A stretch of DNA of 64,000 bases from Ampullaceana balthica (Eukaryota; Mollusca; Gastropoda; Lymnaeidae). Positions 19,559-30,029 of this stretch are shown piece after piece. A program made the position numbers and the translations under genes. Position 1 is the stretch's first letter; the number at the start of each line of letters is the position of its first letter. Under the pieces are notes generated by a model. That model was not told the origin of the DNA, did no database searches, and was given only the letters and a program-made list of their open reading frames with translations. The stretch is taken from contig CALYLW010000011.1 in NCBI GenBank assembly GCA_944989445.1, forward strand, positions 2,633,501 through 2,697,500, given 5' to 3'.

Positions 19559-20175
19559 AATATCAAAAACCAATTCATAGTGACACTTACGAGGTTCGGT
19601 CGAGTAATTTTACCATAATATACAACAATAAACTGAAAATTGCAGCTTGTGAATAAAAACTGTTCAGCACAATCTGAAAATGAGGGTAAACTTTCTGTTA
19701 CATCACTCATAATACAATAAACAATAATAGTTTATTTATTATCATAATACAGTTCAGGAAACAATTTTTAAAGACATTTCAAAGGTATTTTGCATAAAAC
19801 TATCCAACACTTTAACTTCAAGAGATGCCTCTTATTACTTATTATTAGTCAACTGAATGAATTCATACTAATTTAAAAATAATTTATGAATGCTACTTTA
19901 GAATAATCTGAATCTAAGCAGTTAGCTTATCTTTAGTCTAATGTAGTAAACATTAGGGCCAAATTATTCTGGCTAAAGCAAAGAAGAAGATGCTGATTTG
20001 TATTTAACTTGTTGTCATTGTTGTTTGAATTTTTTTAATAAGTATAAGTGTAAGTATAAGGCAAAGCGATCAAACATAATAATAATACATGTAGTTATAA
20101 GCTACATTTAGTAATTTGAATAAATTCAGACTACTCAAAGCAAAAGTGGGCTAATTATTGTTAGACAGATCAAAG
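19559..20175. other. Spacer between SELENON and a divergent candidate exon; possible shared promoter
   Basis: No gene is seen. The spacer separates the minus-strand SELENON start from a plus-strand ATG with CpG-containing context. CTC|GTAAGTG just upstream of the SELENON start could be a 5' UTR splice donor. Promoter function is inference from arrangement only. Confidence 0.3.
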
Positions 20176-20209
20176 ATGGCGACCGCGTCGAGGACGGTAC
20201 TATTGCTAG
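20176..20209 (+). CDS. Candidate first exon of an unidentified gene
   Basis: AAAGATGG gives a good start context. The CpG-rich stretch codes MATASRTVLLL plus one base and ends at a G|GTATGA donor. I found no downstream exon I can join to it in the next 2 kb, after which transposons begin. It could be a mitochondrial or signal-type N-terminus, or chance. Confidence 0.3.
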
Positions 20210-20705
20210 GTATGAAACTGTATACACAGCCTGATTTGTGCTAGATTGGTTTAGTATTAAAATTTTTAAAAGTGAATTTTTACAAAATGGAAGGTATTAA
20301 AGAAATTAGGGTAAGGGTTAGGTTTAGTTTTAGTGCTTCAGACGCTAGCATATAAACAAAGGATGGCGGTCTGATCCGCTAAACGATAATTTACCCAAAA
20401 GTGAATTTGTAAAGTCACACTGTAAAGTTTCAGTAAAGTAAAGTGAAAAGTGTGTTGACAATGAATGTCAGTATAAGTACATCTTTTTTTATCAGCCTCT
20501 CACTTTCTGAGTCAGGTGCAAAAGCGCTGTAATTTATTAAGCCATGCTATACTGTATAGAGTATGGAGATATAGCCATACTGATTAATTAATAGGTCGAC
20601 TGACATGATTTAATGTTTTACTTTGCTAAATTTATGACAAATCGATCATTATTCATTTTTAATTTTCATGCATTAAAAATTATACAAATAAAATAGTAAA
20701 CAAAG

Positions 20706-21076
20706 TGATTATTCGCACGGTTTTGGCCGTGCGGATAATGCTGAGTATTATCGACACGGGTTGTCGGCGCATGCGTCTTACTCTTATAGTGGCTGGTCAT
20801 GTTGAAAAAAAACGCGCCCGGTGTAGACAAAATAATGGCCAATATCACTCGATTTAGGCTAAATGTGTAATTTATATGCTAATACTAATTAAAATGTCAT
20901 GTTTACTGAAATTTTAAAGTAGCATTGCCATAAAAATTGATTAGTGTGCAATTAATGATAATTACTTATAAATTTAAAATAACAAATATTTTCATCAGCT
21001 TCTCCAGTTGAGTGGTTAATCTAGCTTAGTTCAATTTATCATTAGGGCACGCGGATCAAATCCATGGAAGGTCTTA
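20706..21076. repeat. Palindrome plus tRNA-like relic
   Basis: A hairpin-forming block (CGCACGGTTTTGGCCGTGCG) lies near 20714 and a GCGCATGCG block near 20768. A tRNA-like segment follows at 21000-21075, with box A-like GAGTGGTTAATCTAG, box B-like CGGATCAAATCC and CTTC/GAAG ends. The arrangement is like the elements at 10.3 and 36.9 kb, though the sequence is more diverged. Confidence 0.4.
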
Positions 21077-21119
21077 CTTATTTTTTACCACGTTTTTATT
21101 AACTCGCTATCGTTGGTGT

Positions 21120-21325
21120 GGCATTGTTTGTAGGTTTGTCCAAGATTTTTTCAAATCTGCCAAAGTAAAATTGAACCACTTCTGATGGTCCTAGAGATCT
21201 CAAAATTTTACCACAGATAGATCTTGAATGACAATGCATTGTATTAAAATTTCAGATCGATCGAATGTACCGTTATTAAATTATTGAACTTTTTAGTTTA
21301 TCTATAGTCTATATATAAGCATCTG
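21120..21325 (+). repeat. Dispersed repeat, copy 1
   Basis: The stretch holding CAGATCGATCGAATGTACCG and flanks occurs again, reverse-complemented, at about 31765-31930. No coding potential is seen. Confidence 0.65.
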
Positions 21326-21439
21326 TACCGTCGGCTTTTGTTGACATCCGTGAGTTCCCCCCGTGACCACATCACAATGTTTTTAAAACGTTGGGCGGGC
21401 GCTTGTGAGGTGTTTGGTAAAATAAATAGAGGTAAAAAA

Positions 21440-21845
21440 ATATTGTTAAAAACCAAAGTTTTATTAGTGGACTAAAAAGAATAAAATAAATAAAGGTAAA
21501 AAAATGATTTTTAAAAACCACGTTTTTACAAGCGGACTAAAAAGAAGAAAATAATTTAAAACGTGTAAGTTCAAGTACTTTGATTTAATATGACTAAAAA
21601 CGTGGGGCGGGTGTTTGGTATAAAAATTAAAGATTTCTAATTTAGAAGGCAAAAGAGAGATCTATAAGTGAGAGAATGAGTGAACCGCATATGATGATAT
21701 GTTAAACCTTATAAGCGCCCGGCCCACGTTTTTAGTCATATTAAATGAAAGTACTTGAACTTACAAGTTTTAAATTATTTTCTTCTTTTTAGTCCGCTTG
21801 TAAAAACGTGGTTTTTAAAAATCATTTTTTTTACCTTTATTTATG
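21440..21845. repeat. Foldback repeat with arms of about 130 bp
   Basis: The left arm (about 21487-21613) and right arm (about 21716-21843) are near-perfect inverted copies. Shared landmarks include AACCACGTTTTTACAAGCGG and its complement. The loop is about 100 bases. A partial extra copy of the arm precedes it at about 21424-21486. It may be a foldback/MITE element; no target duplication was clear. Confidence 0.75.
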
Positions 21846-22062
21846 TAAAAAAAATTTTGGGGAGGGGGGGGGGTTGTTTTACAACCAGTGAGGATGTCCA
21901 GTGAGGATGTTTGCAAACACTCAAGCAGGCTCTTTCCCAGAAACATTTTATTATTCCCCCAACCATGCCTGTCTTATCTATTCTGTTACTAACACTCACA
22001 GTCACTGTTACAGAAGTGTTACAGACACTCACTTTAAAATTTGTATGCTATACTGGCTATAC

Positions 22063-23135
22063 TAGACCCCTCAGCCGACGCCGAATACGCCACAAAATTT
22101 TAGTCCGCCAAAAATCTGCCGGAAAATATGCGGCGAGCCGCATAAGCCGCTGTATTTTGTCCGCCGTAAATCCGCCGAAAAATGAACGAGCCGCCAGAAC
22201 GTATTGTTTATGTTTTCTTTAGTTTCATTGCGTTCCGTTTTAAAATCGATTGCATTTTTAGAATAAACAAAAGTTCTCACGAGAAAATTAAAATTCGCAC
22301 TGAAATAATATAAGTGATAAAACTGCAGGATTACCTTTTTACGTTACACCATTTCTAATGTAACAATTCTTTATGACTACAGTATATGATGCTTTTAGCT
22401 GAGCTCAAAAGTCAGCAAATGTCATCTAAACCGGGAAGAGAGGCAGTTCATTAAAAACCTAAAAGTAAAACCTAAACCGCGTAGCCTACATGGACATTTC
22501 AAAGCACAATGCTGGAAATATTTTTGTGGCCTGTTCTCAGCTGATGGGAGAAATGTAGATGAAGATCAAGTTTATTGTCAGCTGTCTCTCACTGCTCAGC
22601 AGTCATTCGGTGACAATGGTCACATTTCAAAAGTAACCAATTTTTCCGCAATTACATCAAGTGGCAATATGAATCTTCACTTAAGTGTCAAGCACAATGT
22701 GTCAGTACAAAGTCAAGAAAAGTCAAATAAAATATTTGAATATTTCCGTAAGTAATAATAAGAAGGCAATAGTCAATGTCAGGCAACATCAAGTCATGAA
22801 CTGACAAGAGATATCGTTATCTGGTTCTGTAGAGACTTGCTCGCCTTTGAAAATGTGGCTAAAGATGTTTTTATTTTTTACTTCTTCAAAATTAATTGCA
22901 AATCTCTCAACATCCCGGCACCTGTAACACTTGCTGGAACAGCCCTGGATGATGTTTACGAATATTTCGTAATCAGGTGAAAATCAGCTGCAAATGTCAA
23001 TTTATGGAGAAATCCGGATATCAGCAGAAAAATTATGTCATCCAGCCGAAATTTTAAAATCCGGCTAATCCGGATATCAGCCGAAAAATTATGTCAGCCA
23101 GCCGAAATTTTAAAAAAAATCGGCTGGCAGGTCTA
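22063..23135 (+). mobile_element. hAT-superfamily transposon relic with perfect 8-bp target duplication
   Basis: GGCTATAC is duplicated exactly at 22055-22062 and 23136-23143. The terminal inverted repeats are TAGACCCCTCAGCCGA and the complement of TCGGCTGGCAGGTCTA. A block of about 60 bases (AATCCGGATATCAGC...) is tandemly doubled near the right end. Length, duplication and the enclosed BED-like relic all indicate hAT. It is internally deleted and cannot be autonomous. Confidence 0.88.
22485..22980 (+). pseudogene. hAT transposase N-terminal relic (degenerate BED finger)
   Basis: One frame reads like a BED zinc finger: W-K-Y-F start, a Y-C-Q-L-S segment where the second Cys is lost, and a late H-L-x3-K-H. 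After stops and a frame change, a second segment (TRDIVIWFCRDLLAFE) matches the region after the BED finger in hAT/ZBED proteins. The catalytic domain is absent. Confidence 0.7.
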
Positions 23136-23712
23136 GGCTATACCATCGTATCGTCTTTCGTTTTTTCATGCTTTAAATTAAATTAACTTAATGGATTTAT
23201 GATATCCACAGGTACAATGCTAATGCTAGTTTTGGGGAGAATAATATTTATTCTTTTTCATTATAGAGTCTCGTCCAATTATGAATGAAAGTTAATAAAG
23301 GTACTTCATAATTATACAGAATAAAAATACAAAGTTGGGTACCCAAAGTTGATTGCACTGGAACAGTTAGGCCTAATAATAGTATAGTTTTATATCAGCT
23401 AAATCCGTAGACGTAGTATTACTAATTAATTAATTAATGATTAATCATTAACAAACGATATTAGAAATTAAATTATAGAGTAGTGAACTGAGAGTTAATT
23501 ATGAATTTTCCCAAAATACTGCAATAATGGCCTTGGGTCTTCAAATTTTAAAGTTAAGCTTCAGATTTAATTAAGCATGAAACGTTTATTATATTTATAT
23601 AGAGTAATAAACACAAGGTAATGTTACTATGATCAAGATTTGGCTTGTCTACTTACCACATTCTTAGAAGATTGATCACGTTTACCGAGGTGTGTTTAAT
23701 TTACTTCCGAGA
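23136..23712. other. Gene-free spacer
   Basis: AT-rich sequence between the hAT target duplication and the LINE tail. No feature was seen apart from a short TTAATTAATTAATTAA-type run near 23431. Confidence 0.5.
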
Positions 23713-24690
23713 TCTTATCTTATCTGTTTACAGACGCTCCCTTCTATACAGAAGATTATTATTGCGTCCTACGCTTATCTATGGTTTGTGCTTAGTCCTG
23801 CATGTTTTATTAGAGATTTAAATGTTGATAAAGTGTTGGTTTTCCTGGATTCTTCAGGCAACCCATTCCACGCCAGAATTCCGGACGGGAAGAATGAAAA
23901 TTTGTATGTGTTTGTTCTTGCATACGGAATAAGAAAGGTGTTTTTATCCTTATGTCTATCTGAGGGTTGTATTAAGTTATCTTTGTGTTGTATTTCTAAA
24001 TTAGAATTAATTGCTTTATGTATGATTACTACTTTGTTCTTGGTTCTTCTATCCTCTAGTGTTTCAAGGTTTAATGATTTAACTAATGGTGTTATTTTTG
24101 TCAGTTTCGAATATTCTCCAGTAATGAATCTGGCAGCTCTTTTTTGAATTTGTTTTAGTTTATCAATGCTTTCTTTGGTGGATGGGTCCCATACAGAAGA
24201 TGCATATTCTAGTAAAGGTCTCACCAAAGTGAGGTAGCATTTTAGTTTTATATCTCTATTACATTTGTTAACGTTTCTTTTTATAAAGCCTAAGGTTTTG
24301 TTTTTTTTTAATAACTTCATTGACATGGGGATTCCATGATAGTTTCTCATTTATTATTAAGACTCCTAAGAATTTTGCATTTTTAGTTTGGGTTAGTTCT
24401 TTTCCATGAATGTAATATTTTGAATTTATTTGTTTCTTTTTCTTTGTTACAGTTGACACTTTTCTGGGTGGAAAGACATGCTCCAGTTAGTTTCCCATTT
24501 TATCAATTCATCTAAGTCTTTTTGTAAAATTTTGCTATCTTGTTCTGATTTAATTGTTCTATAGATTATACAATCATCAGCAAATAACCTAACTTTTGTA
24601 CCTGTTGAGATGTTGTTAAGATAGGCTTTGATGTTTCTACCTTTAGTTAAGATTGATATTTTAAATTATTTATTATATTTATTTTTCGTT
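23713..24690 (-). mobile_element. 5'-truncated non-LTR retrotransposon (CR1/Jockey-type) with GATAA tail
   Basis: On the minus strand the relic starts in the reverse transcriptase palm with FADD (24585-24574). It continues through a thumb-like segment (PLLEYASSVWDPSTKESI) to a normal-looking end (KSLIKHAGLSTNHR). At least one frameshift splits the first part from the 191-residue frame at 23775-24350. The 3' end carries a short AGATAAGATAAGAT tail. The same 3' end is found at 42893-43070 and a related one at 24745-24830. Confidence 0.85.
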
Positions 24691-24744
24691 CTTTGAATGC
24701 GAAGACGGTCTAGGTTCGATAATTTTTCATTGAGGGAGAGTTTC

Positions 24745-24830
24745 ATAATTCGTTTATGTTATCTTATCAATTTATCTAATTACAGACGCTTCTTCTATAA
24801 AGAAGATTATTGCGTTTTTATATTCAGTGC
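24745..24830 (-). repeat. Short LINE 3'-end fragment
   Basis: GATAAGATAAC-like tail plus the motif ACGCAATAATCTTC(T) and AGAAGCGTCTGT on the minus strand, matching the 3' ends at 23713-23790 and 42893-43020. It is probably a separate truncated insertion. Confidence 0.6.
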
Positions 24831-25659
24831 CACATTTTGGCCAGTTATTTTGATATTGGAATACACCCCAGATATCCATTTCATATGTACCGGTAATCAT
24901 TCATTGCGCAAGCGTGGGGGTGTGTGTGTGTGTGTCGTACGTTCGAACGAACACCCTTCTTCAAATTTGTGCCCTTTTTGTATCAAATATCTTTTTTTTA
25001 AATTTTTAATTTTTTTACAAGACGACTACCGAAAATCAATAAACTAAAATAAATGCATTAAAAGATCCATTGGGACAAGGCTTGGTGGGTTAGCAAGGAT
25101 CAGGCTAAAGCAAAGACAACGGTGCGCTCAACTATTTACATTGTTGTTAAGGCAGAGCGAGGCTTAATTCCGGGAAAATGGAATTATGTATTCATACGAC
25201 TATAATTTATATAGAGGAAATAAGTGAAAAAATTAGCCTTGTTATTTTATTTAAATTTACGTTCATCCCACTGCAACGCGACCTTGGGAGTGGTCAAATT
25301 GACAAACACGAGTGGACGACCTTCCCATATTCAAGGCCGTACCAAGACTTTTTCAGGGGGGGGGTCGCAAACTTGCGCGAAGGCTTTTCAGTTTCATGTT
25401 CAGATACCTACAATATATGGTGATATGATTTCAAATTCGGATGACAATGTTTAATCAATAATTCTGTACCTATGAATTATTGAGGATGTTAATTAAACTT
25501 CTAGTCTTTTTTTGCCTCGTTTTGTAAAAATAAATAAATAATGTTTTCAGTGCGTAGGTGCCACAAAAAGTAGGTTTCATGCAATAAATAATTAACACTG
25601 TAGATCTAAATAAAAGATCCAAAATTTTATTTTATATTAAAAAATACACGTACTATGCA
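24831..25659. other. Gene-free spacer with a small GC-rich repeat edge
   Basis: A (TG)n run lies near 24920. A G-rich AAGGCCGTACCAAGACTTTT block near 25333 looks like one end of a MITE. No gene was seen. Confidence 0.4.
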
Positions 25660-25740
25660 AACACTATCTGCGAAACTTAATTAAACCATTTCTGGAGCAC
25701 ATCATCGCTGAACTAGATAAGCGGTTCTTTCTGGCTTAAC
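25660..25740 (+). pseudogene. hAT transposase fragment, left part (split by a nested insertion)
   Basis: The peptide IKPFLEHIIAELDKRF is typical of the region before the C-terminal part of THAP12/ZMYM-type hAT transposases. The frame breaks at 25736 where the GC-rich end of another element begins. The matching C-terminal part resumes at about 29545. Confidence 0.6.
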
Positions 25741-27034
25741 CAGGGCATAGGCCCGATTGGGAATTTTCCCGGGGGCCCACGAGCATAGGGGCCCCATGCG
25801 AATATGTTGTAGGGTTTCGGAAAACCTGTATAAAAATTTATATTTTGTTATATTATTTTATAAAAATCTCATAATTTTGTGTTTATATGCGAAACGGGCC
25901 CTTTAAGTTTATCAATCACTTCCAGCCTTGAAACTTTTTTTTATTAAAAAATTGGACGATGTAAAAGCTCTCTAACGCGCAGGGCTTAAAAATGTAGGTC
26001 CCATGAGCATGCGCACAATAAGTATAGCTATGTAGAAATACTGTAACACTATGCGTTGGTTCCAATGTAATTTTCTTAAAGAGAACAAAATTCCACTATC
26101 AAACTGCCGTGGCCAATCATATGATAATGCATCAAATATGTCTGGACGATACACTGGATTGCAGGCACATAGTCATGAACTCAATGAGTTTGCCATCTAT
26201 GTCCACTGTGCAGGACACAGCGCCTGAATTTTGTGGGAATAAAATCTTCAGAGTGTTGTCTACAGTCTATAAAATTCTTTGACTTTTTTCAGCACCTGTA
26301 GACATTTTTTGTTGTTTCTACTCATCGCTGGAATTCATTGACATCATATTTAGAAAAAAGATGTTGTGGTCAAGTGTCTGACACACGTTGGTCAGCACAT
26401 TTTGATGCTGTTCATGGTTTGTGTAGTGGGTTTCGACAAAAAACAAAAACATGCACTGGATTCTATATCAGGTGACAATGAACAGCAAGTGACAACAAGG
26501 CGTGAGGTGGAAGGTTTGAGCAAAAAAAATATTAAACACTTTGCAACAATCTTTCTTACAATTCTTTTGAAGGACATTCTAGAAAGAATGAATAAAACAA
26601 GCAAAGTTTTACAATCAAAGGATGTGAACATCCTAGTTGTCACAAATCTTCTTGAGTCGCTGAAAAGCTATCTTCAGGAAACTAGAGACAAATTCACTGA
26701 ATATGAATTCAAAGCCAGGAGTATGTGTCCAGATGCCGATTACTATGATGGAAAAAAAACGGGAACGAACCAAAAGTGTGCGTTTTAGTAGGTATGATAG
26801 GTCAGGAGAAAAGTTACTTCTAAATAAGTCCGAAAAGCTCAAGGTAGAAACTTTCCTCCCTATTCAGGACACTTTAATCGTTGAGCTAGTAAGGCATATT
26901 CACAAATTGGAAATCTATTTTCTGTCTTGATAAAATTAAAAACCATTACTTCTGATGCACTAGAGAAAAAATGCGAACATCTTGCCAATACGTACCACAA
27001 GGATTTGAGTTATGACGACCTTTTAAATCAAATT

Positions 27035-27445
27035 TGAGCAGCTCAAGCATTACATGGCTCTTGATGAACATTGCGAGAATCTCTCTGAACATCTCAAACA
27101 TTACATGGCTCTTGATGAATATTGCGAGACTCTCTCTGAACATCTCAAACATTACATGGCTCTTGATGAACATTGCGAGACTCTCTCTGAACATCTCAAA
27201 CATTACATGGCTCTTGATGAACATTGCGAGACTCTCTCTGAACATCTCAAACATTACATGGCTCTTGATGAACATTGCGAGACTCTCTCTGAACATCTCA
27301 AACATTACATGGCTCTTGATGAACATTGCAAGACTCTCTCTGAGCATCTCAAACATTACATGGCTCTTGACGAGCATTGCGAGACTCTCTCTGAGCATCT
27401 CAAGCATTACATGGCTCTTGATGAACATTGCGAGACTCTCTCTGC
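27035..27445 (+). repeat. 51-bp in-frame minisatellite, eight copies
   Basis: The unit codes HLKHYMALDEHCETLSE (17 residues). Eight tandem copies spaced exactly 51 bases lie where an ordinary hAT transposase has one such segment. The array is open in several frames on both strands because of its periodicity. Copies differ by a few transitions (for example the sixth to eighth). Confidence 0.95.
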
Positions 27446-27504
27446 ATTGTACAGAAAAATAATGTCGGAGAATTTAAAATCTTTTTTTCAGAACATTGAA
27501 ATTG

Positions 27505-27608
27505 CACTCAGAGTGTTCATGTGCATGATGGTGAGCAACTGTACAGGAGAACATAGCACTCAGAGTGTTCATGTGCATGATGGTGAGCAACTGTACGGGA
27601 TAACGTTA
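27505..27608 (+). repeat. 52-bp tandem duplication
   Basis: CACTCAGAGTGTTCATGTGC and the following bases are repeated once with a 52-base period. The period is not a multiple of three, so it shifts the transposase frame. Confidence 0.9.
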
Positions 27609-27853
27609 TTTTTCAAGACTTAAACTTATAAAAAATCAGCCTCGTAGTCCAATGGGACAGCATCGTTTGAACTGGCTTTCACTCATGAGCATAGAAAATG
27701 GCATCCTGAAGACCATTGACTTCAAGTCGATAATAAAAAACAATTTTCTGAAAAGAAATGTCGCAAACGCTTGTTATAATATAGTACCGTACTGAAATTT
27801 TTCTAAGTATTTTATTTCCATTACGAATTTTAATACCTTTGTTTGATCTAGTG

Positions 27854-29179
27854 CAGGGGCGGGAAACTTTTTGTCTGAGAGAGCCATAAACACTATATAT
27901 TTTGAAAAGTAATTCTGTGAGAGGCATACATTTTTCTTAAAACTAAACATTCAAGTAAATGTGTGTATTTTAATCAAAGCTCACGATGCGTCTGTTTTCA
28001 TGCTCACAAAGAAGAGCGACAAATCCTCTGTTTTTCCCCACCATGCACGGAGCACCATCAGTGCACACCGAAATAAGTTTATCCATCGGTAGATCTTTTT
28101 CTTTAGCCAACTCAGTGAAGGACTCGAATAAATCCTCCCCCCTTGTGCCCTTCATAGCCAAAAAGCAAGACTTTCCTCGTGTTATGTTTCACCGACAACA
28201 TACCCTGCAACCACGCTGAACTGGGATAAATTACTGACGTCTGTTGACTCATCCAAAGCGAGAGAGAAAAATGGTGCCGCATTTATGTCCTTCACTTGCA
28301 TTTCCTCAATTTGATTTGACATCATGATGCTACGATCGTGAAAGTTCTTGCCGATAGAGGCATTTCTTTTTTATCCGTTTAATTATTTTGTCCTTTTTGG
28401 AAAGTCATCAAAAAGTTCATTGAAATCATTGGCAACATCAAGCATGAATGCTTTGGCATACTCCCCATCTGTGAATGGCTTTCCGTTTCTTACAAAAGCT
28501 AAAGCGCCAGCAAAGCTAGCCGAATTCAAGTCAACTTGTTGGGTCCAAACAAGTATTTGCTGCTGACCATCTTGCACTCTTGATAGCAATTCTTGACATG
28601 CTTTCTCCCTGCTGTCTCCCGCAGGTTATTTCAATGCAAATGTAGAATGGCGTGTCTCGAAGTGTCGCTTTGCATTTGACCATTTCATAGACGTAATTTT
28701 ATCACTGCATATTAAACACACCGCAGAACCCGTTCTCTCCATAAAGGCAAATTCTTCCGTCCATTCCTGCTAAAAAGTACGATACTCATCGTCTTTCTTT
28801 CTTTTAGCCATCTTGTCAAAAAGGTGTCTAAAATTAGTTAGCTTAGAACGCGATTAAACCGAAAGTTTATTTTCTGATCCGACGACAAACTGTTGTGCGG
28901 ACCCTTTTACACATATACACATCGTCCGCCATTTTCGAAAGCATATATACACCAACCTCGCTTGAACAATGTAATTTTGCCAAATTTCCATAGAAATCAC
29001 TGCGATCACTTTGATCCCGAATTCCAAAATCTCTCTCCTTTAAATAGCATTTTAACTCCTACGGTTAATAACCCCTAACCTTGATTATTTTTTCTTTATA
29101 ATGAACATTTTTCTGCGAGCCAGATGCAGCCATCAAAAGAGCCATATATGGCTCGCGAGCCATGGTTTCCCGACCCCTG
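27854..29179 (-). mobile_element. hAT element (Charlie8/GTF2IRD2-type) with perfect 8-bp target duplication
   Basis: ATCTAGTG is duplicated at 27846-27853 and 29180-29187. Both ends begin CAGGGG(T)CGGGAAAC in inverted orientation. It encodes the N-terminal half of a transposase on the minus strand, but the C-terminal half is deleted. A sister copy at 44817 keeps the opposite half. It is nested inside the ZMYM-type hAT. Confidence 0.92.
27970..28811 (-). pseudogene. GTF2IRD2/Charlie8-like transposase, N-terminal half
   Basis: It starts with ATG at 28811 (MAKRKKDDEYRTF, then a stop). A BED finger follows (W-T-E-E-F, CLIC, then H-F-E-T-R-H), then GKPFTDGEYAKAFMLDV, ALDESTDVSNLSQF and LISVCTDGAPCMVGKNRGF. 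The two D-containing blocks are parts of the hAT catalytic core. Several stops and frame changes are present and the protein ends about halfway through. Confidence 0.85.
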
Positions 29180-29544
29180 ATCTAGTGTAATATATGTAAT
29201 ATGTTATGGTGCTTATAATTTTTTTAAAAAAATATATGTAAATATATGTTTTTGTGTGTAATTTTTTTTTGGTGTAAATATCATAAGTAATACTATAAAA
29301 CATGTAATGTAAATAAAATCTCTTTTCTCCGTTTTTCATGTTTAATGTTGATTATATTTGCAGCTGTACAGCATGTCTTAATAACAATTTTGTTGAAATT
29401 AGTATAGTGACAATAAAATAAATAATACATTATTTGTAATATATCAACCATTTATTATTTTATTCCTGCAGCAGCACTCTTTCTTTGCCCAGGGGCCCAA
29501 CTCTATTTCTTTGTCCGGGAGCCCAAAATGGTGTAAAGACGGCT

Positions 29545-29962
29545 CTGCACGTATGAAGATCTGAAAGGCGATGTATATTTATATGAGCACGATCTGCCTT
29601 CACCAGAGGTGCTGGCCGAAAAGTTCAGCGGGTGGAAATTGAGGTTCAGCTAATCGGAAGAGTCAAAGCTACTGAAAAATTGCACGGAAGCTATAAAACA
29701 TTGCAATAAATTGATGCATCCGAATATTTATTGCTTACTGAAAATCGCGTGTGTGATTCCTGTGACTTCCTGCGCGTGTGAGCGAAGTTTCAGTGCACTC
29801 CGACGTTTGCACAATTACATGAGATTTCAATGGGACAGGAAAGACTTACCGAGCTTGCATTTATGCATATACGCTTTCAATATCAACGAGGAAAGTGTTT
29901 TGCAGATATTTGTTAACAAAAAAAACCCAAGAAGGATTCACATCGAAGATGTTCTAAAATAG
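29545..29962 (+). pseudogene. hAT transposase fragment, right part (C-terminal dimerisation domain)
   Basis: It continues the fragment at 25660-25740: YEDLKGDVYLYEHDLPSPE, one stop, then an 83-residue open frame (29711-29962). That frame holds V-T-S-C-A-C-E-R-S-F-S-A-L and the usual R-x-L-H-N-Y-M block of hAT C-termini, ending at a natural stop. Together with the left part it is one old hAT gene split by the nested insertion. Confidence 0.78.
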
Positions 29963-30029
29963 GTATGTTAATTTCGTTTTTTTTGGCAAACCGATTATCG
30001 GTTATGTAAATCCGATTCTAAAATTCTTT

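Larger units (their letters stand above)
26070..27730 (+). pseudogene. ZMYM1-like hAT transposase relic with internal minisatellite
   Basis: Segments in order: CRGQSYDNASNMSGRYTG and an F-A-I-Y-V-x-C-A-G-H-S block (26110-26220), an SD-T-R-W-S-like block near 26370, and an open helical segment (26366-26788). The 51-bp repeat array follows, then A-L-R-V-F near 27505 and RLNWLSLMSIEN (27665-27705), the hAT C-terminal dimerisation region. Multiple stops and frameshifts make it non-functional. YDNASNM holds a conserved catalytic-region Asp of hAT enzymes. Confidence 0.82.
25741..29544. mobile_element. Nested hAT insertion (outer boundaries approximate)
   Basis: It starts with CAGGGCATAGGCCCGATTGG and ends with the complement of CAGAGCCGTCTTTACACCAT, both hAT-like CAG termini with a shared CCCGG-rich inner part. 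It interrupts the hAT coding fragment at 25660-25740 / 29545-29962. No clean 8-bp duplication was found, so a deletion at the junction is likely. It contains a ZMYM-type transposase relic and a further hAT element. Confidence 0.55.

Noticed and set aside
26946..27462. Separate repeat-protein ORFs
   Set aside because: Other-frame readings of the 51-bp array inside the transposase relic.
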